Shown piece after piece: positions 1 through 6,896 of a stretch of DNA of 7,488 nucleotides. The translations under genes were made by a program, and so were the position numbers. The stretch is from Flavobacterium psychrophilum. GTDB lineage: Bacteria > Bacteroidota > Bacteroidia > Flavobacteriales > Flavobacteriaceae. The notes beneath the pieces are model-generated. The model was given only the letters and a program-made list of their open reading frames with translations. It had not been told where the DNA came from and made no database searches. Location: contig CAMCBB010000084.1 in the NCBI GenBank assembly GCA_945872875.1, positions 1 to 7,488 of the forward strand. Direction: 5' to 3'. How positions within the stretch are numbered: position 1 is the stretch's first letter; each line of letters begins with the position of its first letter.

Positions 1-1
1 A

Positions 2-46
2 AATCCATTTGAACTTCGATCTCATATTAATTTTTATTTGAGTTAG
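2..46 (+). CDS. Possible 3' end of an upstream outer-membrane barrel gene (partial)
   Basis: The frame open from base 2 encodes 14 codons ending in TAG at 44-46. The peptide (NPFELRSHINFYLS) alternates hydrophobic and polar residues (F-L-S-I-F-L on one face), as expected of the last strand of an outer-membrane beta-barrel. This is an inference from a very short stretch. In this AT-rich DNA any frame gives a short open piece, and another plus-strand frame is also open for a dozen codons. No product can be named. If it is real, the gene lies upstream of rnhB in the same direction. Confidence 0.25.
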   Translation, partial: NPFELRSHINFYLS

Positions 47-59
47 TTATCTCGCAAAC

Positions 60-81
60 TTCTTAATTATTTCTTAATTAA
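60..81. repeat. Tandem 11-bp direct repeat in the rnhB upstream region
   Basis: TTCTTAATTAT at 60-70 is followed directly by TTCTTAATTAA at 71-81, so 10 of 11 bases are repeated with a period near one helical turn. It lies about 75 bp upstream of the candidate -7 box of rnhB. It could be a curved or UP-like AT element or a tandem protein site, or chance in AT-rich DNA. Confidence 0.4.
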
Positions 82-154
82 ACAAATCTTTTTATTAAAT
101 ATTTTGTTTTTTTTATGATAATTTAAAATCGTTATCTAAATTTGAAGACCATTT

Positions 155-162
155 TAATTTTG
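155..162 (+). promoter_or_regulatory. Candidate flavobacterial -7 promoter box for rnhB
   Basis: TAATTTTG matches the Bacteroidota -7 consensus TAnnTTTG exactly. I see no convincing TTG at the expected -33 distance: the nearest TTTG, at 141-144, is only 10 bases away. Transcription would start near 168-172, leaving a leader of about 50 bases to the preferred rnhB start. The box overlaps the left arm of the inverted repeat at 159-191. Confidence 0.35.
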
Positions 163-191
163 TAATCTGCCTATTCATATGTGATTACAAA
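159..191. repeat. 9-bp perfect inverted repeat upstream of rnhB
   Basis: TTTGTAATC (159-167) and GATTACAAA (183-191) are perfect reverse complements separated by 15 bases. The left arm overlaps the candidate -7 box and the right arm ends 5 bases before the ATG at 197. It may be an operator or a leader hairpin. There is no T-run after the right arm, so it is not a standard terminator. Confidence 0.5.
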
Positions 192-223
192 CAAAAATGT
201 ACTTTTTTTATTCATTTAATTTT

Positions 224-805
224 ATGTTAAATTTAAGATTTTCAGAATTTGAATTTGAATGCGGAACCGATGAAGCAGGAAGGGGATGCTTGGCCGGACC
301 TGTTACTGCAGCTGCTGTTATTTTAACCAAGGATTTTAATTTAGAATTATTAAATGATTCGAAGAAGCTATCTGAAAAAACAAGAGAAAAACTAAAACCA
401 ATTATAGAAGAATTATCTGTTTCATTTTCAGTCACACATTTAGAGCCAAATATAATTGATGAAATAAATATATTAAATGCATCTATTAAAGCTATGCAAG
501 AAAGTATATTAAAATTATCACCTACTCCTAATTATATAATTGTAGATGGAAACCGATTTAAACCTGTTGAAAACATTCCGCATAGTACCATAATCAAGGG
601 GGATTCAAAATTTATGAGCATCGCGGCAGCTTCGGTATTAGCAAAAACCTACAGAGATGCTTATATGAATAAAATTCATGAGGAATTTCCAATGTACAAT
701 TGGAAGCAAAATAAGGGATACCCGACTAAGGAACATAGGGCTGCCATAAAAAAATATGGTCCCTGTAAATATCACCGAATGACTTTTAAATTATTGGAAG
801 ATTAA
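224..805 (+). CDS. rnhB: Ribonuclease HII
   Basis: This cytoplasmic endonuclease cuts the RNA strand of RNA-DNA hybrids and starts removal of single ribonucleotides built into DNA. The motifs are clear in the 193-residue product: TDEAGRG with acidic residues D16 and E17, [10 protein letters not shown] at 43-52, VDGNR with D108, [17 protein letters not shown] with D127, and the C-terminal KGYPT and HR elements. D16, E17, D108 and D127 correspond to the four carboxylates of the E. coli enzyme (D16, E17, D108, D126). I chose the ATG at 224 because it puts DE at 16-17 as in E. coli and the length is normal. The ATG at 197 would add nine residues (MYFFYSFNF) of low-complexity character, but it has an A-rich leader typical of flavobacterial starts, so it is not excluded. 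The gene converges on lipB with 16 bp between the stop codons. Family assignment is very secure; the start is less so. Confidence 0.96.
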   Translation: MLNLRFSEFEFECGTDEAGRGCLAGPVTAAAVILTKDFNLELLNDSKKLSEKTREKLKPIIEELSVSFSVTHLEPNIIDEINILNASIKAMQESILKLSPTPNYIIVDGNRFKPVENIPHSTIIKGDSKFMSIAAASVLAKTYRDAYMNKIHEEFPMYNWKQNKGYPTKEHRAAIKKYGPCKYHRMTFKLLED

Positions 806-821
806 TCTAAAAAAAATCAAC

Positions 822-1520
822 TTAAATTAAGGTGCATTCAAATTGATTAATAAAATGTTTTAGGATTTTTTCTTTCAATTCTTTCTCGTCAACTTTATCC
901 ATACCAAGTTCAACATTTAAAGAAGTAACGGCTTTACCTTTTATTCCACATGGAATAATATTGTCAAAATACCCTAAATCGGCATTTACATTTAAAGCAA
1001 AACCATGCATGGTAACCCAACGAGATGCCCGAACACCCATAGCGCATATTTTTCTAATAAAAGGCGTTCCAACTCCAAGCCAAACTCCCGTTTCGCCTTC
1101 GCTTCTTTCACCTATTATATTATACTCGGCTAGAGTTAAAATAATAACCTCTTCTAGTAGGCGCAAATATTTATGAATATCGGGGAAGAAATTTTCAAGA
1201 TCTAAAATAGGATATCCCACAATTTGACCAGGTCCGTGATATGTGATATCGCCTCCCCTATTTATTTTATAAAAGGTAGCCCCTTTTTCTTCCAATTGTT
1301 TTTCGGATAAAAGTAAATTTGAAAAATCACCACTTTTACCTAAAGTATAAACATGGGGATGTTCTACAAATAGAAAATAATTTGGAGTAGGTTTTTGCGA
1401 TTCCTCTTTTCGGTTTTGAATTTTTACATCAACGATTTGTTGAAATAGCGTTTCTTGATACTCCCAAGTGGTTTTATAATCTTTTTTTTCTAAATCTTGA
1501 AAAATAATTTTTTTATTCAT
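822..1520 (-). CDS. lipB: Lipoyl(octanoyl) transferase
   Basis: LipB moves the octanoyl group from octanoyl-acyl carrier protein to a lysine of lipoyl domains (2-oxoacid dehydrogenases, glycine cleavage H protein) in the cytoplasm, before sulfur insertion by LipA. The 232-residue product carries the family signature RGGDITYHGPGQ at 88-99, an EHPHVYTLGKSG substrate-pocket stretch at 53-64, the catalytic lysine K157 in RKICAMGVR, the WVTMHGFALNVN segment at 168-179 and the catalytic cysteine C191 in IPCGI. The Lys-Cys spacing of 34 residues equals that of E. coli LipB (K135, C169). Length is normal and all key residues are present. The start at MNKKIIFQDL follows an A-rich leader. The gene lies 64 bp downstream of the deoxynucleoside kinase on the same strand and is probably the last gene of that unit. 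No lipA is in the window. Confidence 0.97.
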   Translation of the reverse strand: MNKKIIFQDLEKKDYKTTWEYQETLFQQIVDVKIQNRKEESQKPTPNYFLFVEHPHVYTLGKSGDFSNLLLSEKQLEEKGATFYKINRGGDITYHGPGQIVGYPILDLENFFPDIHKYLRLLEEVIILTLAEYNIIGERSEGETGVWLGVGTPFIRKICAMGVRASRWVTMHGFALNVNADLGYFDNIIPCGIKGKAVTSLNVELGMDKVDEKELKEKILKHFINQFECTLI

Positions 1521-1567
1521 TTTTTCTTGTAAGCAAAAAGACTAATTTAAAAGAGCTTTGAGAAAAG

Positions 1568-1584
1568 TATTATTACGAATAATA
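1568..1584 (-). terminator. Weak AT-only hairpin after the kinase gene
   Basis: On the minus strand TATTATT and AATAATA form a perfect 7-bp inverted repeat around CGT, starting at the base after the kinase stop codon and followed by C and TTTT. The stem is entirely A-U, so it should be unstable. It may be a partial terminator, a 3'-end stabiliser or chance. It does not argue strongly against co-transcription with lipB. Confidence 0.2.
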
Positions 1585-2199
1585 TTAAAATAATCCGTTT
1601 ATTTCAGCATCAATACGATTAATAATGTTTCCTAAATCTTCAGGATTATTTAAGAAGTCGCAATTATCAACATCAATTATTAATAATTTGCCTTTAGTAT
1701 AAGTAGTAATCCAAGCTTCATAACGCTCATTCAATCGACTTAAATAATCAATTGAGATTGAATTTTCATATTCTCTTCCTCTTTGGTGTATTTGCCCAAC
1801 AAGATTAGGAATAGAACTTCTTAAATAAATTAACAAATCTGGAGCTTTTACCAAACTTTCCATTAGTTCAAATAGGGATTTATAATTTTCAAAATCTCTA
1901 TTTGTCATCAATCCCATTGCATGAAGGTTTGGTGCAAAAATATGAGCATCTTCATAGATCGTTCTATCTTGAATAATTTTCTTTCCGCTTTCTCTAATTT
2001 GTAATACTTGACGAAAACGACTGTTTAAGAAATATATTTGCAAATTAAAAGACCATCTTTCCATTTGATGGTAAAAATCATCTAAATAGGGATTGTCTAC
2101 TACATCTTCAAAATGAGGTTCCCATTTAAAATGTTTAGCTAAAAGACGCGTTAAGGTTGTTTTTCCGGCGCCAATATTTCCTGCTACAGCTATATGCAT
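1585..2199 (-). CDS. Deoxynucleoside kinase (dNK/dGK-dCK family)
   Basis: This is a cytoplasmic salvage enzyme that phosphorylates a deoxyribonucleoside at the 5' position using ATP. The 204-residue protein starts almost at its P-loop, GNIGAGKTT at 7-15. It then shows E31, a likely catalytic base in the HFEDV segment, a substrate-pocket helix with ERWSFNLQIYFL at 47-58, the DR motif D78-R79 followed by IYEDAHIF, and an arginine-rich lid, RGREYE, at 140-145. All are typical of the Pfam dNK family, as is the length. Substrate preference (dA/dG versus dC or dT) cannot be read from the sequence. Its ATG shares one base with the stop codon of the upstream propeller gene (TAATG), so the two are very likely translationally coupled. 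lipB follows 64 bp downstream. Confidence 0.93.
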   Translation of the reverse strand: MHIAVAGNIGAGKTTLTRLLAKHFKWEPHFEDVVDNPYLDDFYHQMERWSFNLQIYFLNSRFRQVLQIRESGKKIIQDRTIYEDAHIFAPNLHAMGLMTNRDFENYKSLFELMESLVKAPDLLIYLRSSIPNLVGQIHQRGREYENSISIDYLSRLNERYEAWITTYTKGKLLIIDVDNCDFLNNPEDLGNIINRIDAEINGLF

Positions 2200-2990
2200 T
2201 ATGGTAAGTTTATTTTATAGTTTGTATTTCCTTCGTTGGTAAAAATAGATAAAATTTGGTCTTTGTAATAAAAATTTCTAAAGGATTTCTCAACAATATG
2301 AATTTTGGTTTGCTTATTGGTTATAAAATCTCTTACAAATAAAGCATTGTCTTTTAAAATCAATATTTTATTTGGTCCAATAATTTGATAGGCATCAGCC
2401 CTCTCTAATTCATTTACTGTCCTAATTTTACCATACCTATCACAACTTAACCATAGTCCATAATTTGATATCCATTGAAAATAATTATAATCGGTTTGAT
2501 AATAATTAATTTGTCCATTTATTGGTACACCGATTTCTTGATAGTATTTACTCTTTAAATCGTATAAAGCTAATTTTTGATCGACAGAGTTAAACAACCA
2601 TAATTTATCTTGATCGGCAACTCCTACAGCAGTTATAACTATTGGCCTAGCTCGTTCGGATAAATTAATTCGATCTACTTCATTCATCTGATTATCGAGG
2701 ACTAAAATGGTATTAAAATTTTCGTAAAATACAATTATTTTCAATGGATTTAGAATATCAACTTTTGTTATTTCTCCCAAAGAAAGATCTTGAAACTGCA
2801 TAGTACCCAGGCTACTTTTTTTTATTACTATATTATTTTTAATGTAGTAATAATTTTTATATCCGTCAAAACCAAAAAAATTATCAGCTTTTATAGAAAT
2901 CGAATCTAAAGCCATTGGAATTATATCTTGGCTTGTAGCATTTGTTATAAAAACAAAAAAAAAGAAAAATATAAAATGTAGTTTTTTCAT
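2199..2990 (-). CDS. Exported beta-propeller-like protein of unknown function
   Basis: I do not recognise a named family. The 263-residue product begins with a signal peptide (K2-K3, then a Phe-rich hydrophobic core at about 6-15) that probably ends at residue 20, giving a mature protein beginning Gln-Asp. There is no lipobox cysteine, so it is probably periplasmic. After the signal come about five repeated units of hydrophobic strand, turn and strand, at roughly 85-110, 129-148, 178-195, 208-230 and 245-260, with pieces such as LWLFNSVDQKLALYDL. This is the look of a WD/NHL/YVTN-type beta-propeller, though the count is too low for a complete one and the fold is inferred. One cysteine (C183) is present, and no catalytic motif is evident. 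It is probably first in a unit with the deoxynucleoside kinase, overlapping it by one base. Its signal sequence contains a T9 tract that could slip. It runs divergently from the GLPGLI gene. Confidence 0.8.
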   Translation of the reverse strand: MKKLHFIFFFFFVFITNATSQDIIPMALDSISIKADNFFGFDGYKNYYYIKNNIVIKKSSLGTMQFQDLSLGEITKVDILNPLKIIVFYENFNTILVLDNQMNEVDRINLSERARPIVITAVGVADQDKLWLFNSVDQKLALYDLKSKYYQEIGVPINGQINYYQTDYNYFQWISNYGLWLSCDRYGKIRTVNELERADAYQIIGPNKILILKDNALFVRDFITNKQTKIHIVEKSFRNFYYKDQILSIFTNEGNTNYKINLP

Positions 2991-3051
2991 TAGGATGCTA
3001 AATTACATCAAACAATTTAAATTTTCAAAAAGCTTATTTAAAAATTTAACT

Positions 3052-3059
3052 TACTTTTG
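3052..3059 (+). promoter_or_regulatory. Candidate -7 promoter box for the GLPGLI gene
   Basis: TACTTTTG matches the Bacteroidota consensus TAnnTTTG and lies 60 bases before the ATG at 3120. The -33 region around 3022-3032 has TTTTC but no clear TTG, so the call rests on the -7 box alone. The implied leader of about 50 bases contains a small hairpin, ATTTGC/GCAAAT at 3086-3101 with a TTTT loop. Confidence 0.4.
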
Positions 3060-3119
3060 TAACAAATTAAAGAATCAATCGTCATATTTGCTTTTGCAAA
3101 TTCAAATAAAATATTCAAT

Positions 3120-4031
3120 ATGAAAAAAATAGTTATATCATTTGTATTAATCTTATCATTTCTATCGTCTTATGCCCAAAAAGACTTTCAAGGTTTGGCA
3201 GTTTATGAATCAAAAACAAGTACATCCGACTTCAAAAAAAGATTTGAAGGCAACAAAGAAATGACTCCCGACATGCAGAAAATGATTGAAGAGCGAATGA
3301 AAAAAATGTTTGAAAAAACTTTTATATTAAATTTTGACAAACAAGCATCGATTTATAAAGAAGAAGAAAAGCTAGATAGCCCGGGCCAAGGTGGTGGAGG
3401 CATGCGAGTAATGAGCTCATTTATGGGTGGTGGTGGAACTTATTACAAAAATGTAAAAGATAGAAATTACACAGTAGACAAGGAATTTATGGGAAAAGAA
3501 TTTTTAATAAAAGATTCATTAGTTACTTATAATTGGGTTATGGAAAGTGAATCAAGACAAATTGGTGGTTATACTTGTTATAAAGCAACTACTGTGATTC
3601 CGGCAAGTAAAACCGATTTTAGAAACTTCCGTCCAAAAAGAGAGGAAGACAAAAAGAAAGAAATCAATTCGGATTCTACAAAAACAGAAATCAAAGAAAA
3701 GAAAACCAACTTTATGGAAGATATAGAGTTGCCTAAAGAAATCACAGTTACAGCTTGGTACACTCCAGAAATTCCTGTAAACCAAGGTCCAGAAGGATAC
3801 TGGGGATTACCTGGACTGATCCTTGAAGTGAACGACGGAAAGACTATTATTTTATGTTCAAAAGTTGTCTTAAATCCAAAAGATAAAGTAGAAATAAAAG
3901 CTTCAAATAACGGAAAAGCAATTTCTCAAAAAGATTATGACGAAACCGTAACAAAAAAAATGGAGGAATTCCGTCAAATGAACCAAGGCCAAGGCGGAGG
4001 AAGATCATTTGAAATGAGAATGAACCGCTAA
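3120..4031 (+). CDS. GLPGLI family exported protein
   Basis: The 303-residue product has a signal peptide at 1-19 (KK, hydrophobic core, SYAQ) with predicted mature N-terminus Gln20. It carries the name-giving GLPGLI motif exactly at 229-234, within EGYWGLPGLILEV, preceded by the usual AWYTPEIPVNQGP segment. This places it in TIGR01200 / Pfam Porph_ging, a Bacteroidota envelope family of unknown biochemical role. Unusual features are a Met-rich helix at about 48-63, Gly-rich patches at 90-106 (GQGGGG and MGGGG), a Lys/Glu-rich charged insertion at about 173-198, and a C-terminal tail rich in Gly, Met and Arg at 287-303. Two cysteines occur (C153, C246). Family members are often found next to outer-membrane barrel or TonB-dependent receptor genes, as here: the next gene is such a barrel, 140 bp downstream. 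A strong hairpin lies between them, so full co-transcription is doubtful. Family assignment is secure; function is unknown. Confidence 0.93.
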   Translation: MKKIVISFVLILSFLSSYAQKDFQGLAVYESKTSTSDFKKRFEGNKEMTPDMQKMIEERMKKMFEKTFILNFDKQASIYKEEEKLDSPGQGGGGMRVMSSFMGGGGTYYKNVKDRNYTVDKEFMGKEFLIKDSLVTYNWVMESESRQIGGYTCYKATTVIPASKTDFRNFRPKREEDKKKEINSDSTKTEIKEKKTNFMEDIELPKEITVTAWYTPEIPVNQGPEGYWGLPGLILEVNDGKTIILCSKVVLNPKDKVEIKASNNGKAISQKDYDETVTKKMEEFRQMNQGQGGGRSFEMRMNR

Positions 4032-4045
4032 TTACAACAAAATAT

Positions 4046-4086
4046 AAAAATGAAGAATCTCCCAATAAGAGATTCTTCATTTTTTT
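4046..4086 (+). terminator. Strong intrinsic terminator after the GLPGLI gene
   Basis: ATGAAGAATCTC (4050-4061) pairs perfectly with GAGATTCTTCAT (4069-4080) around a 7-base loop. The stem extends by A-T pairs with the flanking A-run (4046-4049) and T-run (4081-4084), giving 16 bp followed by U residues. It begins 15 bases after the GLPGLI stop codon. The A-run on the left would let it work on the minus strand too, but no minus-strand gene uses it. Confidence 0.88.
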
Positions 4087-4171
4087 AAAAAATAGTTGTT
4101 AAACTATATAATAAATAATGCGTCTAACAGCAATAAATTTAAAATTAGACTCACATTCTAAATAACAAATT

Positions 4172-6880
4172 ATGAAAAAAAATATTTTCCTTTTATTACT
4201 TTTCACCTCTTTCATTTCATTTGCTCAAAACATTCGATTTGAAGGTGTTGTAACCGAAGGAGGTAATGCACCACTTGAAATGGCAAACATAATGGCGCTT
4301 AACACCTCCACTAAAGCAATGGATGCTTATGCAATTACAAATAATAAAGGGAAATTTGTATTAAACTTAAAGAAAAACACTTACTATGTGATTAAACTTA
4401 CCTTCATTGGAATGCAAAATAAAGAGATCAATATTACTACCAAAGAGGAAAATATTATTCAAAACATTTCAATGAATTCAGGAGGTATTGAACTTAACGA
4501 TGTTGAAATTGTAAGAGAAATGCCAGTTTCAATTAAAGGAGATACTATTGTTTATAATGCGGATTCATTTAAATCAGGAACGGAAAGAAAACTAGAGGAT
4601 GTATTAAAAAAACTTCCTGGAGTAGAAGTAAATGCTGATGGCGAGGTTGAAGTTGAAGGGAAAAAAGTCACCAAATTAATGGTAGAAGGGAAAGATTTTT
4701 TTGATGGCGATACCAAACTTGGCGTAAAAAATATTCCCTCTGATGCAATTGATAAAATTCAAGTATTGCGAAATTATAATGAAAATTCCATCCTAAAAGG
4801 TGTTGAAAACAACCAAGATAATGTTGCAATGAACATTAAATTAAAGTCCGGTAAAAAGAACTTTTGGTTTGGTGACATTAATGCTGGTGGAGGTTTTGAC
4901 GATACTAATAAATTTGATCGCTATTTAATTAATCCAAAATTATTTTATTACAATCCAAAATACAGTATAAACATTATTAGTAATTTTAATAACATCGGAG
5001 AATTGCCATTGACTGTTCAAGATTATTTCAAAATGACTGGAGGATTTAGGGGAATGATGAGAAAAGGAGGAAGTTCCTTTAATGTAGCATCTAATGACTT
5101 AGGGATTGGTGCCTTAAGAAATAATAGAGCCAAAGAAATTGAAACGAAATTTGGGGCAACCAACTTTGCATACAATCCTTCGGCATCTTGGAATATTAGT
5201 GGATTTGGAATACTTTCAGCATCAACAACCGATTTAGAAACTAAAACACAAACGAACATATTAAAACCTAATTCATCTCAAATTGCTTCAACAGAAAAAC
5301 GAAATGAAATAGCGCATCAAAAAAGTAATTTAGGCTTATTTAAATTAAGCACAATTTATAAACCTAACACCAATTTTCAATTGGATTATGATATATTAAC
5401 GAAAATTTCTAAACAAGACGAAGAAAATGAATTAACAAGAGAATCAATAGTATTAAATAATTCATTAAGCGAGGAAATTTTTACCAATAAAACCCAAAAC
5501 CCTACTTCAATTAATCAAAATTTGAGTCTTTATTATACTCAAAATGAAAAGAATATTTATGCTTTTGAAATGCAACATTTGTTTCAAGAGGAAGATCCAT
5601 TTTATAACGCTAATTTACTTACACAACCCTTTAATTTAGCTGGATATGTGTCTGGACAAAATAGAAATGACATCAATCAATATCGGTTTGTAAAAACGAA
5701 TAAAACGGATGCGAAATTTGATTATTATTATTTAATTACTCCCAAAACCAACATCAATTTAACTATTGGAACTACCTATTCATATCAAAGTTTTGACTCA
5801 TCCATATATCAAATTTTAGACAATGGAAGCACAAATAATTTATCAAATAGTGAAAATACAAATGAGGTAAATTATCACTTTAATGATTCTTTTGTTGGAT
5901 TGCATTATAAAATTCTTACCGGAAAATTTACCTTTACTCCTGGGGTAAGTCTTCATTCTTATAACATGACCAACAATCAATTAGGTTCAAGTTTTAATTT
6001 AAAGTTTTTTAGAATATTGCCTGATTTCTTAACAATTTATCAAATCAAGAAAGCAGAATCTTTAACATATAACTATGCACTAACAAATAATTTTACTGAT
6101 ATAAATAAGTTAGCAGAAGGATATATTTTAAATGGCTATAACAGTTTGTCTAGAGGTTTTAGAGGGCTTGAAAATGCAACTCAAACTACACATTCTTTAC
6201 GCTATTTTAAATACAACATGTTTAATTTTGAAAATATCTCTGCGTTTGCGAGCTATTCAAAAACGGTTGACGCTGTAAAATCGAGTTCGTTATTTAATGG
6301 AGTAAACCAAACCTCTTCACCATTTAATTCAAATTTTGCAGACGAAACTATTTCGGGATTTGGAAATTATGGTCGTTCATTTCTTAAAAATTATAAAGCT
6401 TCTGGAAACGCAAGTTTGAATTGGTCTAAGTTCAACAATATTCAAAACGGAATTTTCATAACTAATGAAAGTTTTACTCAAAGTTATACTATAAAAGCTT
6501 CGACTAATTATAAGAATTTACCCAACATTGAGCTAGGTTATTCGTATACAATTAACGACTACAGCAACTCTAAGTTTTTCACTGATAAGCCATTTGCGAG
6601 ATTGGATTATTACTTTTTAGAAAGCTTTTCATTTGTTTCTGAATATGAGTTTTACCACTATTATAATGAAGAGAAAACAGTCGAAAACGAATATGATTTC
6701 CTGTCTGCTAGCCTAATATATCAAAAGAAAGACAGTAAGCTAGAATATAAAATAGCTGTAACAAACTTGCTAAATACAACTTCCTTAAATGACGATAGTT
6801 TTTCGCAATTTTCTACACGAACTTCTCAATATTCCGTTCAACCGAGATATGTGATCTTTAGTTTAAAATATAATTTATAA
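4172..6880 (+). CDS. TonB-dependent receptor-like outer-membrane beta-barrel protein
   Basis: This 902-residue outer-membrane protein has a signal peptide at 1-18 (SFAQ, mature start at Gln19). A carboxypeptidase-regulatory-like Ig-type domain follows at about 21-105 (GVVTEGG..PLEMANI, then NNKGKFVLNL and FIGMQ). Next is a plug-like region at about 110-230, with LEDVLKKLPGVEVNADGEVE at 141-160, KLMVEGKDFFDGD at 168-180 and IPSDAIDKIQVL at 188-199. The rest is a long series of amphipathic strands rich in Tyr, Phe and Asn, ending in a typical terminal strand (YVIFSLKYNL). The layout fits the Pfam 'outer membrane protein beta-barrel family' (OMP_b-brl_3), related to TonB-dependent receptors. I see no clear TonB box, no SusD partner and no Cys-rich or metal-binding signature, so the substrate and even TonB dependence are open. 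Its GLPGLI neighbour upstream matches the usual context of this class. It is followed by a terminator at 6897-6929. Confidence 0.92.
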   Translation: MKKNIFLLLLFTSFISFAQNIRFEGVVTEGGNAPLEMANIMALNTSTKAMDAYAITNNKGKFVLNLKKNTYYVIKLTFIGMQNKEINITTKEENIIQNISMNSGGIELNDVEIVREMPVSIKGDTIVYNADSFKSGTERKLEDVLKKLPGVEVNADGEVEVEGKKVTKLMVEGKDFFDGDTKLGVKNIPSDAIDKIQVLRNYNENSILKGVENNQDNVAMNIKLKSGKKNFWFGDINAGGGFDDTNKFDRYLINPKLFYYNPKYSINIISNFNNIGELPLTVQDYFKMTGGFRGMMRKGGSSFNVASNDLGIGALRNNRAKEIETKFGATNFAYNPSASWNISGFGILSASTTDLETKTQTNILKPNSSQIASTEKRNEIAHQKSNLGLFKLSTIYKPNTNFQLDYDILTKISKQDEENELTRESIVLNNSLSEEIFTNKTQNPTSINQNLSLYYTQNEKNIYAFEMQHLFQEEDPFYNANLLTQPFNLAGYVSGQNRNDINQYRFVKTNKTDAKFDYYYLITPKTNINLTIGTTYSYQSFDSSIYQILDNGSTNNLSNSENTNEVNYHFNDSFVGLHYKILTGKFTFTPGVSLHSYNMTNNQLGSSFNLKFFRILPDFLTIYQIKKAESLTYNYALTNNFTDINKLAEGYILNGYNSLSRGFRGLENATQTTHSLRYFKYNMFNFENISAFASYSKTVDAVKSSSLFNGVNQTSSPFNSNFADETISGFGNYGRSFLKNYKASGNASLNWSKFNNIQNGIFITNESFTQSYTIKASTNYKNLPNIELGYSYTINDYSNSKFFTDKPFARLDYYFLESFSFVSEYEFYHYYNEEKTVENEYDFLSASLIYQKKDSKLEYKIAVTNLLNTTSLNDDSFSQFSTRTSQYSVQPRYVIFSLKYNL

Positions 6881-6896
6881 TCTAAATTAACCCAAT

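Noticed and set aside
208..435. Minus-strand open frame inside rnhB
   Set aside because: It lies antisense to conserved RNase HII motifs and its product has no recognisable character.
806..821. Terminator between rnhB and lipB
   Set aside because: The 16-bp gap has an A-run but no inverted repeat able to form a stem. The two genes may have overlapping transcript ends.
961..1176. Plus-strand open frame inside lipB
   Set aside because: It is antisense to the catalytic half of LipB, so it is a shadow of a conserved gene.
3552..4080. Three minus-strand open frames opposite the end of the GLPGLI gene
   Set aside because: They are antisense to the coding region, and one starts inside the terminator hairpin. 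Their Phe/Leu-rich products come from the complement of Lys/Glu codons.
4105..4112. TATAAT-like sequence as a promoter for the barrel gene
   Set aside because: It resembles the E. coli -10 box, but the Bacteroidota primary sigma factor prefers TAnnTTTG, and such AT strings are common here. No matching -33 element was found at the right distance.
5023..5259. Minus-strand open frame inside the barrel gene
   Set aside because: It is antisense to an intact 902-codon gene and has no upstream signals.
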